A stretch of DNA of 64,000 bases from Uliginosibacterium gangwonense DSM 18521 (GTDB taxonomy: Bacteria > Pseudomonadota > Gammaproteobacteria > Burkholderiales > Rhodocyclaceae). Both the position numbers and the translations under genes were made by a program. The stretch lies in the NCBI RefSeq assembly GCF_000373965.1, contig NZ_KB892865.1, positions 196,893 through 260,892 of the forward strand, given 5' to 3'. Of this stretch, positions 18,818 to 27,290 are shown in pieces. The first letter of the stretch is position 1. Each line of letters opens with the position of its first letter. The notes below the pieces were generated by a model. That model made no database searches. It worked only from the letters and a program-made list of their open reading frames with translations, and was not told where the DNA came from.

Positions 18818-18966
18818 CCTCATGGGTGATGCGAAATCGTTATGCGGGCATTTCTGCCTACCCGATGAGTGTCCCGCTTACGTTTGTCAGAAAAATTCTT
18901 ACGTTCATCTCCTCCGCAATACAATCGCCGTTTTGGAAGCAGTTCGCTTTGCAAACGGGGTATGGA

Positions 18967-20304
18967 ATGAACAAATTACAATATTGGGTGATTGCGCTGG
19001 GTCTGGCTACGCTGGTAGCCTGCGGTGGAGGCGGTAGCGGCGGGAGTGACTCGGGTAGCTCGTCTTCCTCATCAGGTGGCAGCGCCGCCACGGGGTCATC
19101 CACCGGAAGTTCATCATCAAGTTCTTCAGGCTCGTCCTCCAGTTCATCCGGTTCAAGCAGTTCATCTTCGGGCGGGACCTCTTCGAGCGGATCATCTTCC
19201 AGTGGAAGCTCTTCGAGCGGCTCGTCATCTGGCGGTACTTCCTCAAGCGGCTCTTCTTCAGGTGGTACTTCCTCCAGTAGCTCCTCTTCCGGCGGAACCT
19301 CGTCGAGCAGTTCCTCTTCCGGTGGCACCTCTTCAAGCAGTTCCTCTTCAGGTGGCACGTCCTCAAGCAGCTCTTCGTCAGGTGGCATTGCCTATAAGGG
19401 TGTCAGCCTCGCTTCGGCAGAATTCGGGGAATCCTCTCTACCTGGCACTTACGGCAGCAATTACACTTATCCCACAACGGCCGAAGTCGATTACTTCGTG
19501 GGCAAAAAGATGAATGTCTTCCGCCTACCCTTCCGCTGGGAACGCTTGCAACAATCGATTGATGCGTCCTTCAGTGCAGATGAATTGGCCCGTATTGACA
19601 GCTTTGTCACTTATGCCACGGGCAAAGGCGCCTACGTGGTGCTAGACCCGCACAATTATGCCCGCTACTACGGCAACCTGATTGGTTCATCCAGCATATC
19701 GCAGGCGCAATTCGCCAGCTTCTGGAGTACATTGTCCAATCGTTATAAGGGCAACAGCAAGGTGATTTTTGCCTTGATGAACGAACCCCACGATATCGAT
19801 GCCACCGTCTGGCTCAATGCCGCCAACGCTGCCATTGCCGCCATCCGCAAAACCGGCGCAAACAACCTGATCCTGGTGCCGGGCATCGCATGGACAGGCG
19901 CCCATAGCTGGGTTTCCAGTGGGAACTCCACCTCCATGCTGGGCATTACCGACTCGGGCAACAATTACGCCTATGAAGTCCACCAGTATATGGATGGTGA
20001 CAGTTCCGGCAATTCGGATACCTGCGTCAGCACCACCATCGGCTCAGAACGCTTGGTGGCTTTCACCAACTGGCTGAAAACCAACAGCAAGCGTGGCTTC
20101 CTCGGCGAATTTGCCGGTGGTAACAACGCCACCTGCCAAGCAGCCGTCGCCAATCAATTACAGTACGTAACCGACAATTCCAGTGTCTGGATCGGCTGGA
20201 CATGGTGGGCAGCAGGCCCGTGGTGGGGGAGCTACCGTTTCACCATTGAGCCCTCTGGTAGTACCGATCAAGCCCAGATGAGTTGGCTGGCGGCATTCCT
20301 GTAG
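18967..20304 (+). CDS. GH5 cellulase-like lipoprotein with Ser/Gly linker
   Basis: Predicted exported beta-1,4-glucanase. The 445-residue product starts MNKLQYWVIALGLATLVACG, a lipoprotein signal with Cys19 after LVA. Residues about 20-138 are almost only Ser, Gly and Thr, a flexible linker built from repeated SSSSGGTSS-like units. The catalytic domain begins at GGIAYKGVSLASAEF (139 onward) and has the GH5 acid/base in LMNEPHD (Glu273) and the nucleophile in FLGEFAGG (Glu381), with IGWTWWAAGPWWG near the end. No cellulose-binding module is seen. It is likely anchored to the outer membrane with the enzyme held off the surface by the linker. ATG 18967 was chosen because the signal peptide starts there; upstream codons are not signal-like. 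Confidence 0.88.
   Translation: MNKLQYWVIALGLATLVACGGGGSGGSDSGSSSSSSGGSAATGSSTGSSSSSSSGSSSSSSGSSSSSSGGTSSSGSSSSGSSSSGSSSGGTSSSGSSSGGTSSSSSSSGGTSSSSSSSGGTSSSSSSSGGTSSSSSSSGGIAYKGVSLASAEFGESSLPGTYGSNYTYPTTAEVDYFVGKKMNVFRLPFRWERLQQSIDASFSADELARIDSFVTYATGKGAYVVLDPHNYARYYGNLIGSSSISQAQFASFWSTLSNRYKGNSKVIFALMNEPHDIDATVWLNAANAAIAAIRKTGANNLILVPGIAWTGAHSWVSSGNSTSMLGITDSGNNYAYEVHQYMDGDSSGNSDTCVSTTIGSERLVAFTNWLKTNSKRGFLGEFAGGNNATCQAAVANQLQYVTDNSSVWIGWTWWAAGPWWGSYRFTIEPSGSTDQAQMSWLAAFL
19040..19386 (+). repeat. Imperfect tandem repeats coding the Ser/Gly linker
   Basis: About 350 bases of low-complexity sequence inside the GH5 gene. In the second half a unit of about 30 bases coding GGTSSSSSSS-like decamers recurs roughly five or six times with synonymous variation (AGC, AGT, TCT, TCC, TCG, TCA mixed). 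The varied codons suggest protein-level constraint, or age, and not recent slippage. Confidence 0.85.
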
Positions 20305-20479
20305 CCAGGCCAGAAGAATCGTTTGTCTAAAATTCGGCTCATGATCGATGTCGCAAGGATAATATCAGCGGCGTAACCCAATGCACTGCATAAAATAGTG
20401 CATCATGGTAAATCCATACAACGCCCCCCTGATCTCAGCCTCGCGGCAAGATCATGACTCACGCTCAAGGCCCAGAGCC

Positions 20480-21022
20480 ATGTCTGACATCAACCCTTAC
20501 GCACCCCCACAGGCAACACTGGAGAGCGATGCGTTTCAACACGGCAACACCGTTGATGGCGCAGCCGCACTGAACGCCTTTATTGGCCCACGATCAGCCT
20601 ACTATTTGGCCAAGTGGGATGCCATGCAAGGCAAGAATACATCTTGGAATTTAGCCGCTTTTTTTCTAGGTGCTTTCTGGCTGGTGTACAGAAAAATGTA
20701 TGCCAATGCTTTTATAAGCATCGGCATACTTGTCGCTTTTCACGTTTTTGAAAACATTCTTGACATTCCAGCGTCAGTTGGCAATATTGCCAATCTTGTC
20801 ATGGCTGTCATGATAGGAAGATATGGCAATTATCTTTATAAACAAAGAGCAACAAAGGAAATTCAGGAAGTTATACAGTCAAAAGGGCTGACACAGAGTG
20901 CTTTATCCGAGATCGCGCAGCGGGGCGGCACTCAACTCGGCGCCGCTATTGGTTTTGCAGTCCTTTTCCTCGCATTAGGCGTTGGCATCACATTTATGCT
21001 TGACCCTGGCGCATCCATGTAA
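20480..21022 (+). CDS. DUF2628-type membrane protein
   Basis: The 180-residue product has an N-terminal NPYAPPQA motif, then a segment KNTSWNLAAFFLGAFWLVYRKMY typical of DUF2628 inner-membrane proteins, and about three hydrophobic segments (about 72-88, 95-130, 155-172). Function is unknown. Its codon use and base composition are more AT-rich than the neighbours. The frame is open back to ATG 20405, where MVNPYNAP looks like a second copy of the NPYAPP opening, so the start is uncertain. A strong terminator follows, and it appears to be a single-gene unit. Confidence 0.75.
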   Translation: MSDINPYAPPQATLESDAFQHGNTVDGAAALNAFIGPRSAYYLAKWDAMQGKNTSWNLAAFFLGAFWLVYRKMYANAFISIGILVAFHVFENILDIPASVGNIANLVMAVMIGRYGNYLYKQRATKEIQEVIQSKGLTQSALSEIAQRGGTQLGAAIGFAVLFLALGVGITFMLDPGASM

Positions 21023-21051
21023 AGCCAAAATCAGCCAAACTCAAAAAAGCG

Positions 21052-21089
21052 ATCCCGTCTGTGCCTCTGGCCCAGACGGGATTGTTTTT
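21052..21089 (+). terminator. Rho-independent terminator after DUF2628 gene
   Basis: Ten-base stem ATCCCGTCTG / CAGACGGGAT with an 11-base loop followed by TGTTTTTA. Confidence 0.85.
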
Positions 21090-21402
21090 AGGCAAGCCGT
21101 TTACTTTACGGTTCTACATGTTTATCATCCGGGCAGTGAGTTTTATCGCCTTTCCACGTAGTCCCTTCACATTCTGGAGAATCAAAGTGCCCCGCACCTT
21201 CGCCATCACCCTCTGATGCCGACGACACCTGCACACGCAGAGTGCCATGGCGTGCCAACGCCTGTTTCTGCTGTGCATGCGGATTGCCTTGAATCCAGTT
21301 TCCGTATTGCCCCACCAGTCAGTTCAGCCCTATAGCCTTGCGCTTGAGCGGCTTTGGTGCGCCCGACTTCGTCGGCTCCATGACTTTTTTCTGGAGACGA
21401 TC
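21090..21402. other. Stretch without confident gene before RNA ligase
   Basis: About 310 bases between the terminator and the RNA ligase. It contains a 69-codon minus-strand frame (21106-21315, GTG start, product ending CPDDKHVEP) with no visible ribosome binding site or recognised homologue; it could be a small gene. A small perfect hairpin (CCGAC TTC GTCGG) lies at about 21363-21375. No sigma-54 pattern with correct spacing was found upstream of the RNA ligase gene. Confidence 0.5.
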
Positions 21403-22263
21403 ATGTCAAACGAATTCAATCCGAACTCATCCTTACCGGATATTCTGAAGTACCCGCGCACCCCACATCTGCAAGGTTCGCGCCTGCAGCCGGGTGATGA
21501 AGATCACGCACAGGTGCCATATGCCGCACTGGCCGGCAAGTACATTGTTGTAGAGGAGAAACTCGACGGCGGCAACGCCGGCCTGAGTTTTTCGGCAGGC
21601 GGCGATTTGCTGCTGCAAAGCCGTGGACATTACCTTGTTGGCGGGGGGCGGGAGCGCCAGTTCAACCTCTTCAAGCGTTGGGCAGCAGCGCACGAACATC
21701 GGCTGCTGGAATATCTGGAAGACCGCTACCTGATGTATGGCGAATGGCTACACAAGAAGCACGCGCTGTTCTACGACAGGCTGCCCCACTACTTCTGCGA
21801 GTTCGACATCTGGGACCGCAGCCGTGAAGCTTTTCTCGGCACAGCCGAACGGCATATCCTGCTCAAGGATTTGCCTGTGCTGTCAGTGCCGGTTCTGTAT
21901 GCCGGACTGGCCCCGCGTCGTCTGCAAGATCTGCTCGCCCTGCTCGGGCCATCGCTGGCCCGTTCCACACAGTGGAAGGCCTGTTTCGAGCAGATTGTGC
22001 GCAGCGAGGCACTGGACTATGCAAAAGCATGGCAGCAGACCGACCACTCGGACAATGCAGAAGGCCTGTACATCAAGGTTGAAGAGGATGGACTGACCAC
22101 CGCCCGTTACAAATGGGTTCGCTGCGATTTTGTACAGGCCATCATGGCCTCCGGCCAGCACCATAGCGAACAGGCTTTTATACCCAACCAACTGGCAGAG
22201 GGCTGCGACATCTATGCGCCCGTACTGACCCACGGTTGGCCCAACCCGGAGACTGGATCATGA
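21403..22263 (+). CDS. ATP-dependent RNA ligase
   Basis: Nucleotidyltransferase-fold ligase of 286 residues. The nucleotide-binding motif I is EKLDGGN with the predicted AMP-accepting Lys53. Further ligase motifs are LMYGEWLHKKH (motif III region), EGLYIKVEEDG (motif IV, residues near 230) and ARYKWVR (motif V). It resembles small T4 Rnl-type ligases. ATG 21403 follows CTGGAG by seven bases. Its stop overlaps by four bases (ATGA) the start of an HD-phosphoesterase/kinase gene, so the pair forms a coupled end-healing and end-sealing cassette. A role in repair of cleaved RNA is inferred from family and pairing; DNA substrates are not excluded. Confidence 0.87.
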   Translation: MSNEFNPNSSLPDILKYPRTPHLQGSRLQPGDEDHAQVPYAALAGKYIVVEEKLDGGNAGLSFSAGGDLLLQSRGHYLVGGGRERQFNLFKRWAAAHEHRLLEYLEDRYLMYGEWLHKKHALFYDRLPHYFCEFDIWDRSREAFLGTAERHILLKDLPVLSVPVLYAGLAPRRLQDLLALLGPSLARSTQWKACFEQIVRSEALDYAKAWQQTDHSDNAEGLYIKVEEDGLTTARYKWVRCDFVQAIMASGQHHSEQAFIPNQLAEGCDIYAPVLTHGWPNPETGS

Positions 22264-23495
22264 TACATGAGGAAATGATCGAAGCCGCCAATCTTGCCAG
22301 CTTGCGGAGCGGTTCAAGCCTGCGTGGGGCACATTATGCCAATTTGCTAGACTGCGTTGCAGCACCGGGGCACACGCCCGACTGGAAAGCACTGCAAGAC
22401 CTGCTTCCGGCCTTGCTGCCACTGGCGCGCACACCTCAGGCACCACGCTACCACGGCGAAGGTGATGTGTGGACGCATACACAGATGGTGACAGAAGCCA
22501 TGTGTTCGCTGCCCGATTATGCCGCAGCATGCGCAGAACGGCGCTTCACGCTGTTCTATGCGGCGCTGCTGCATGACATTGCCAAACCGGCATGCACGCG
22601 GATTGATCCGGCCACTGGCCACATCGGGCAGCCAGCCCACTCGGCACATGGCGCCATTGATGCTCGGATCATACTCTGGCGCAGCGGGGTGCCGTTTGCC
22701 CTGCGGGAGGCCATCTGTCGGCTGATCTTTGCACATCAGATGCCATTCTTTGCCTTGCACGGCAATCGCGCCGGGCATTCGACAGAGTTCATCGTGAGCA
22801 GGCTCTCCCATGCCCTATGCATTCGTGATCTTGCCGCACTGGCTGAAGCCGATATGCGTGGGCGTGTGTATGCAGAAGTCGAAGAGGTGTTGCTGGAGAT
22901 CGAATTGTTCCGCGAACTGGCACGTGAGGAAGGCTGTTTCGACACTCCGCGCCGTTTTGCCGATCCACGTGTACGCATGCGCTACTTCAACGGGGCCGAT
23001 CTGCATCCGGATTATGAATATCATCATGAACCGGGCTCACGGGTCACCGTGCTGAGCGGCCTGCCTGCCACGGGCAAGAACACCTGGATCGCACATAACA
23101 GCGCAGGGCGTCCGGTCGTGGGCTTTGATGATGCACGGGAGGCTTTGGGCCTCAAGCATGGTGAAAACGATGGTCGTGCCGCTCATTACGCGGTGGAACA
23201 GGCCAAATCCCTGCTGCGGGCAAAGGCACCTTTCATCTGGAACGCCACCCACCTTTCGCGCCAGATGCGGGGCAAGACCCTTGATCTGCTCTATGCCTAT
23301 GGCGCAGAGGTTGAGGTGGTGTATCTGGAAGCACCCGAAAACATCATCCTTGCCCGCAATACCAAACGGGATACCACGCTGAAAAACGAGGCCATCCTGC
23401 ACATGCTGCATCGCTGGGAAGTTGTGCAGCCGGATGAGGCGGACCATGTCTGCTACCTGGGTCAAGCGGCGGCAGAATCCAAAACCCTGCGTTAA
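22260..23495 (+). CDS. HD-Pnk: HD phosphoesterase + polynucleotide kinase
   Basis: The 411-residue product fuses two end-healing activities. Residues about 60-220 are an HD domain (VWTHTQM His73; LLHDIAKP with His105-Asp106; FAHQMPFF; ADMRGR), and residues about 262-400 are a P-loop kinase with GLPATGKNT (267-275), VGFDDAREALG and NATHLSRQMRGK. The layout matches Runella slithyformis HD-Pnk, described as removing 2',3'-phosphates and phosphorylating 5'-OH ends, which makes broken RNA ligatable. It overlaps the RNA ligase gene upstream. No RtcB, RtcR or archease is nearby. Substrate and trigger are unknown; possible sources of damage are anticodon nucleases or stress RNases. Confidence 0.86.
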   Translation: MIHEEMIEAANLASLRSGSSLRGAHYANLLDCVAAPGHTPDWKALQDLLPALLPLARTPQAPRYHGEGDVWTHTQMVTEAMCSLPDYAAACAERRFTLFYAALLHDIAKPACTRIDPATGHIGQPAHSAHGAIDARIILWRSGVPFALREAICRLIFAHQMPFFALHGNRAGHSTEFIVSRLSHALCIRDLAALAEADMRGRVYAEVEEVLLEIELFRELAREEGCFDTPRRFADPRVRMRYFNGADLHPDYEYHHEPGSRVTVLSGLPATGKNTWIAHNSAGRPVVGFDDAREALGLKHGENDGRAAHYAVEQAKSLLRAKAPFIWNATHLSRQMRGKTLDLLYAYGAEVEVVYLEAPENIILARNTKRDTTLKNEAILHMLHRWEVVQPDEADHVCYLGQAAAESKTLR

Positions 23496-23553
23496 GGATG
23501 GATTAAGACTCCGTCGTCAGACTCCGCTTCACCTTGGTCTGACAGGAGGTTCC

Positions 23554-23982
23554 ATGTTCCCCATTCGCCGATTGCAACACAGTTTTTTCAGTTTCGCCTG
23601 TGCGGTGTTTCTGCTTGGTCTGAGCCTTCCAGGTCAGGCAGAAACCCCACAACAGATTCTGAACAGTTATCAAGACGCCGCACGCACCCAGGCGGCAGGC
23701 TTTAGCGCCTCGTCAGGCCGTGGCGGCGAGTTCTTCCGTGCCAAACATGGCAAGGACTGGTCGTGCAGTAGCTGTCATACGAATGACCCCACTGCCACAG
23801 GCAAACACATCGTAACCGGAAAGACTATCCAGCCCATGGCGGTAGCCGCCAACCCGGAACGCCTGACCCGGCCGGAGAAGGTTGAGAAGTGGCTGACGCG
23901 CAATTGCAAGGATGTTGTTGGGCGTGAGTGTACGGCGGCGGAAAAGGCCGACGTGCTGGCCTTTTTGATCGCAGGCAAATGA
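23554..23982 (+). CDS. shp: SHP-type monoheme cytochrome c (DUF1924)
   Basis: Periplasmic c-type cytochrome of 142 residues. There is a signal peptide (about 1-29, ending GQAE) and one heme motif CSSCH at residues 71-75, followed by TGKTIQPMAVAANPERLT, typical of the DUF1924/Sphaeroides heme protein family, whose heme has an unusual axial Asn that leaves in the reduced state and can bind O2 or NO. A strong AGGAGG lies four bases before ATG 23554. It is followed at once by a diheme cytochrome c and a cytochrome b561, the same set reported for Rhodobacter and Shewanella SHP clusters. Physiological role is unsettled. Confidence 0.84.
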   Translation: MFPIRRLQHSFFSFACAVFLLGLSLPGQAETPQQILNSYQDAARTQAAGFSASSGRGGEFFRAKHGKDWSCSSCHTNDPTATGKHIVTGKTIQPMAVAANPERLTRPEKVEKWLTRNCKDVVGRECTAAEKADVLAFLIAGK

Positions 23983-23993
23983 GGAGCCCAAGC

Positions 23994-24470
23994 ATGCGCC
24001 ATCCCACTTCTTTCCTGACTTCGCCCCTTGCCCTGGGCCTATTCATGCTCTGCGCCGTGCCAGCACAGGCTGACGAAGGGCGACGCACACCACCCAATCC
24101 ACAATATCAGCAGGAGTGTGGCAGCTGCCATGTGGCCTTCCCTGCCCGCCTTTTGGATGAGGGCGCCTGGCGCAAGACGATGGGCAGCCTGGATAAGCAT
24201 TTCGGCACCGATGCAAGCCTTGATGCAGCAACCCGGGAAGCCATCACCAAATACCTTGTGGCCAATTCGGCGCGACGCGAACGTCCTACCCCACAGGGTC
24301 AGCCCACGCAGCGCATCACCGAAACCGCGTGGTTCAAACGCGAACATAGCGAAGTGGGCAGTGCCGTATGGCAACGTGCCAGCATCAAAATGCCATCCAA
24401 CTGCGCGGCCTGCCATACCCAGGCGGAACAAGGCAGCTTTGGCGAGCACCAGATCCGCATCCCCAAATAA
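23994..24470 (+). CDS. Diheme cytochrome c (DHC)
   Basis: 158-residue periplasmic cytochrome with a signal peptide (cleavage near AQA-DEG, residue 27) and two heme motifs, CGSCH (42-46) and CAACH (137-141). The spacing and short length match DHC, the electron partner of SHP. ATG 23994 follows GAGGAG by seven bases; an ATG five codons earlier overlaps the SHP stop. It probably carries electrons from the membrane cytochrome b561 encoded next to SHP. Confidence 0.86.
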   Translation: MRHPTSFLTSPLALGLFMLCAVPAQADEGRRTPPNPQYQQECGSCHVAFPARLLDEGAWRKTMGSLDKHFGTDASLDAATREAITKYLVANSARRERPTPQGQPTQRITETAWFKREHSEVGSAVWQRASIKMPSNCAACHTQAEQGSFGEHQIRIPK

Positions 24471-24496
24471 CTCCCTTCCCCACTGATAAAATCATC

Positions 24497-25180
24497 ATGA
24501 CAACAGAGAGCACCCGTATCAAGGTGTGGGATCTTCCCACCCGCATATTCCACTGGTCACTGGCCCTATCTTTCCTGGGTGCCTACATCACGTCTGAAGG
24601 CGAGCGTATGCGCGCCATCCACGTGATGTTTGGCTATACCGTACTCGGGCTGGTCGCCTTCCGCATCATGTGGGGGTTGATTGGCACCCACCATGCACGT
24701 TTTGCCTCTTTCATCACAGGCCCGGCAAAAATCAAGTCTTACCTCCAGTCTCTTCTGCGACGCGCTCCCGAACATCATGTGGGCCATAACCCAGCCGGAG
24801 CGTTGGCTATTGTGGTGCTATTGCTATTGGGTATCTCCACCCCGGCACTGGGCTTGCTGGCGTATAACGACATCGGCCCTGAATGGATCGGGGACGTTCA
24901 CCAGATTGTTGCCAATGGCATGATGGCCATGGTGGCCGTACATCTGGCCGGTGTCGTGGTCAGCAGTTTTCTGCACCGTGAAAACCTGGCCCGCGCTATG
25001 CTCACCGGGTATAAGCTGGGCGCCACCAGTGAAGGCATCGGGGGGACCCGACGTATCATCGGCATCCTGCTCCTGCTGGCAGTCATTGGCTTCTGGGTAG
25101 GCTACGGCTGGACCAATCCTGGCGTTCTCCAGGCGGCCACTCAGCAAGCCACCGGCCAAACAGACGGGGATGACGACTGA
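24497..25180 (+). CDS. Cytochrome b561-type membrane protein
   Basis: 227-residue inner-membrane diheme cytochrome b with IKVWDLPTRIFHWSLAL, the usual opening with a heme-ligand His, then HVMFGYTVLGLVAFRIMWG, a His in VHQIVANGMMAMVAVHLAGV, and four to five membrane segments. The final acidic tail is QTDGDDD. Family members pass electrons from quinol to periplasmic cytochromes. It completes the SHP-DHC-cytochrome b set, 26 bases after DHC; no clear ribosome binding site precedes ATG 24497. Confidence 0.88.
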   Translation: MTTESTRIKVWDLPTRIFHWSLALSFLGAYITSEGERMRAIHVMFGYTVLGLVAFRIMWGLIGTHHARFASFITGPAKIKSYLQSLLRRAPEHHVGHNPAGALAIVVLLLLGISTPALGLLAYNDIGPEWIGDVHQIVANGMMAMVAVHLAGVVVSSFLHRENLARAMLTGYKLGATSEGIGGTRRIIGILLLLAVIGFWVGYGWTNPGVLQAATQQATGQTDGDDD

Positions 25181-25288
25181 GCACGGCCCGAACGATGAAA
25201 AAATGCCCAGGTGAGAAAGGGCATCCCCCCTTCCTCACCAAGCGCATTAGAATCCATGCATGCCATCACACCTAGCGGTCCCGCTCCC

Positions 25289-25960
25289 ATGCGTGTCCTT
25301 GTCGTTGAAGACCATCTGATTCTGGGCGATGCCATCCATGTCAGCCTGCGTCAGGCAGGCTACAGCGTGGATTGGGTCAAGGATGGCGTGGCGGCGGACG
25401 CGGCCCTGGCGAGCGAGGATTTCGCCGCTGTGGTGCTGGACCTGGGCTTGCCGCGCCGCTCCGGCCTAGAAGTGCTCCACGCCCTGCGCAGCCAGGGCAA
25501 ACTGGTGCCAGTGATCATCCTCACCGCCCGCGACACCGTGGAAGACCGCATCCGTGGGCTGGATACGGGCGCAGACGACTACCTGGTCAAACCCTTCGAT
25601 ATGGGCGAACTGGCTGCCCGCCTGCGGGCGCTGATCCGCCGCAGCGCGGGCACGGCGAGCGCAGTGATCCAGGTAGGGGATCTGTGCATCGACCCGGCCA
25701 AACACACTGCCACGCTGGCGGGCGAACCTGTGGTGCTCTCCGCCCGCGAATTTGCCTTGCTCCACGCTCTGGCACTGAATGCCGGGCATGCCATGACCAA
25801 AGCACAAATCGAGCAGCAGCTCTACGCCTGGGGGGAGGAAACAGAGAGCAATACGATTGAGGTCTTCGTCCATCACCTGCGCCGTAAGCTCGGCGCGGAG
25901 GCCATCCGCACCATCCGGGGCGTAGGTTACCTGATGCCGCGTGGCAAAGATGCTGTCTGA
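25289..25960 (+). CDS. OmpR-family response regulator (QseB/PmrA-like)
   Basis: 223 residues: receiver domain with acidic VVEDH, phospho-acceptor Asp51 in VVLDLGLP, T in ILTARDT and K in YLVKPFD; then a winged-helix domain with LSAREFALLHALALN and TIRGVGYLMP. ATG 25289 gives the standard MRVLVVEDH start; ATG 25256 is an alternative. It overlaps the sensor kinase gene. Being next to the SHP cytochrome operon, it may regulate that operon; published SHP clusters also carry two-component genes. Confidence 0.92.
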   Translation: MRVLVVEDHLILGDAIHVSLRQAGYSVDWVKDGVAADAALASEDFAAVVLDLGLPRRSGLEVLHALRSQGKLVPVIILTARDTVEDRIRGLDTGADDYLVKPFDMGELAARLRALIRRSAGTASAVIQVGDLCIDPAKHTATLAGEPVVLSAREFALLHALALNAGHAMTKAQIEQQLYAWGEETESNTIEVFVHHLRRKLGAEAIRTIRGVGYLMPRGKDAV

Positions 25961-27284
25961 TTCCCTCAAGCGCCGTGTTGTATTGCTTTGCCTGCTGGTA
26001 TTGGGCGTCATCTGGATACTCGCCTTGGGCTTGAGCTATCTGGATGCCCGCAAGGAAATCCAGGAACTGCTTGACGCCCATCTGGTACAAACCGCCTCGC
26101 TGATTGCCGCCCACCCTGGCGCGGAGCTTGACGAAGTTGAAACCGAGCATCTCCCGGACACCCATCACTATACGCAGAGCATCGGCTTCCAGATCTGGGC
26201 AGGCGGTAAAACCCTGGGCCTGCATTCGACCAATGCGCCGAAAACCGCGCTGGGCACCCAGGTGGAAGGATTTTCAGAACGCACAGTCGATGGCAGCACT
26301 TGGCGCGTTTTCAGCATCTGGGATCATGATCATGACAATCTGATCCAGGTGGGCGAAAAACTGGCTTCGCGCCAACATCTGCTGCGCGAGCTTGTCGAGA
26401 AATTCCTCCAGCCGGTTCTCTACGCGCTGCCCATCCTGGCGCTGCTGCTATGGTTTGCTGTACGCATGGGTTTGCGTCCGCTGGATCGCGTAGCCGGTGA
26501 AATCGCCAACCGCCATCCGCAGCGGCTGGACGCTGTAGCCACCGATGGCGCCCCTACCGAAATCCGCCCCTTGATCGTCCAGCTCAACCATCTGCTGGCG
26601 CGCGTGGGAGAGTCGCTCGACAACACCCGGCGTTTTACCGCCGACGCGGCACATGAGCTGCGTACCCCACTGGCGGCGATCCGCGCCCAGGCACAGGTGG
26701 CACGGCAAAGCACTCAAGCCGATGAGCAGCAACATGCCTTGCGGCAGGTTCTGCAAGCCTGCGATCTGGCCACCCACGTCATCGAACAGCTACTCACCCT
26801 GGCACGCCTGGATGGCAGCAGCGCCCCCGAAGCGGAAACAATCAATCTGCGCGAACTGGCTGCCAGCGTGATAGCGGAACTCATTGATACAGCGCTGGCA
26901 AAGCATATCGATGTAGCGCTTGAAGATGGTCCGGCGCCGCAAATAGCCTTGCGCCCAGGACTCATGCGCATGTTGCTGCGCAACCTGCTCGACAACGCCA
27001 TCCGCTACAGTCCGGCAGGAAGCGAGGTCAGCCTCAGCATTACCACCCACCCGGACGCGGTCGTGCTGGACGTGGCAGACAACGGCCCCGGCATCCCCGC
27101 CGAGCAGCGCGCCCGCATCTTTGACCGCTTCTACCGCATTGTGGGCAGCAATGAAGCCGGCAGCGGCCTGGGCTTATCCATCGCACAGCGCGTTGCAGAC
27201 ATCCATGGCGGCCGGATTGAGGCGCTCCCCAACCCGGTTGGGCATGGCAGCATTTTCCGTATAAACCTACCTATACAGCGATGA
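25950..27284 (+). CDS. Sensor histidine kinase (QseC-like)
   Basis: 444-residue membrane kinase with helices at about 10-30 and 155-173 flanking a periplasmic sensor region of about 120 residues rich in His and Asp (DTHHYTQ, WDHDHDN). A HAMP-like linker is followed by the H-box ADAAHELRTPLAAIRAQ (His235), N-box LLRNLLDNAIRYSP, and G-boxes DNGPGIP and GSGLGLSIAQ. It overlaps the response regulator by 11 bases from ATG 25950; an in-frame GTG at 25941 is an alternative. The ligand is unknown; the cytochrome neighbours suggest a redox or respiratory signal. Confidence 0.91.
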   Translation: MLSDSLKRRVVLLCLLVLGVIWILALGLSYLDARKEIQELLDAHLVQTASLIAAHPGAELDEVETEHLPDTHHYTQSIGFQIWAGGKTLGLHSTNAPKTALGTQVEGFSERTVDGSTWRVFSIWDHDHDNLIQVGEKLASRQHLLRELVEKFLQPVLYALPILALLLWFAVRMGLRPLDRVAGEIANRHPQRLDAVATDGAPTEIRPLIVQLNHLLARVGESLDNTRRFTADAAHELRTPLAAIRAQAQVARQSTQADEQQHALRQVLQACDLATHVIEQLLTLARLDGSSAPEAETINLRELAASVIAELIDTALAKHIDVALEDGPAPQIALRPGLMRMLLRNLLDNAIRYSPAGSEVSLSITTHPDAVVLDVADNGPGIPAEQRARIFDRFYRIVGSNEAGSGLGLSIAQRVADIHGGRIEALPNPVGHGSIFRINLPIQR

Positions 27285-27290
27285 CGGAGT

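Noticed and set aside
19040..19386. Regular repeats as a possible CRISPR array
   Set aside because: Units are in frame, contiguous, code for Ser/Gly and have no unique spacers.
18858..19388. Glu/Pro-rich minus-strand frame (PPEEELLEE repeats)
   Set aside because: It is the reverse complement of the Ser/Gly linker repeats in the cellulase gene; the repeat nature comes from that linker.
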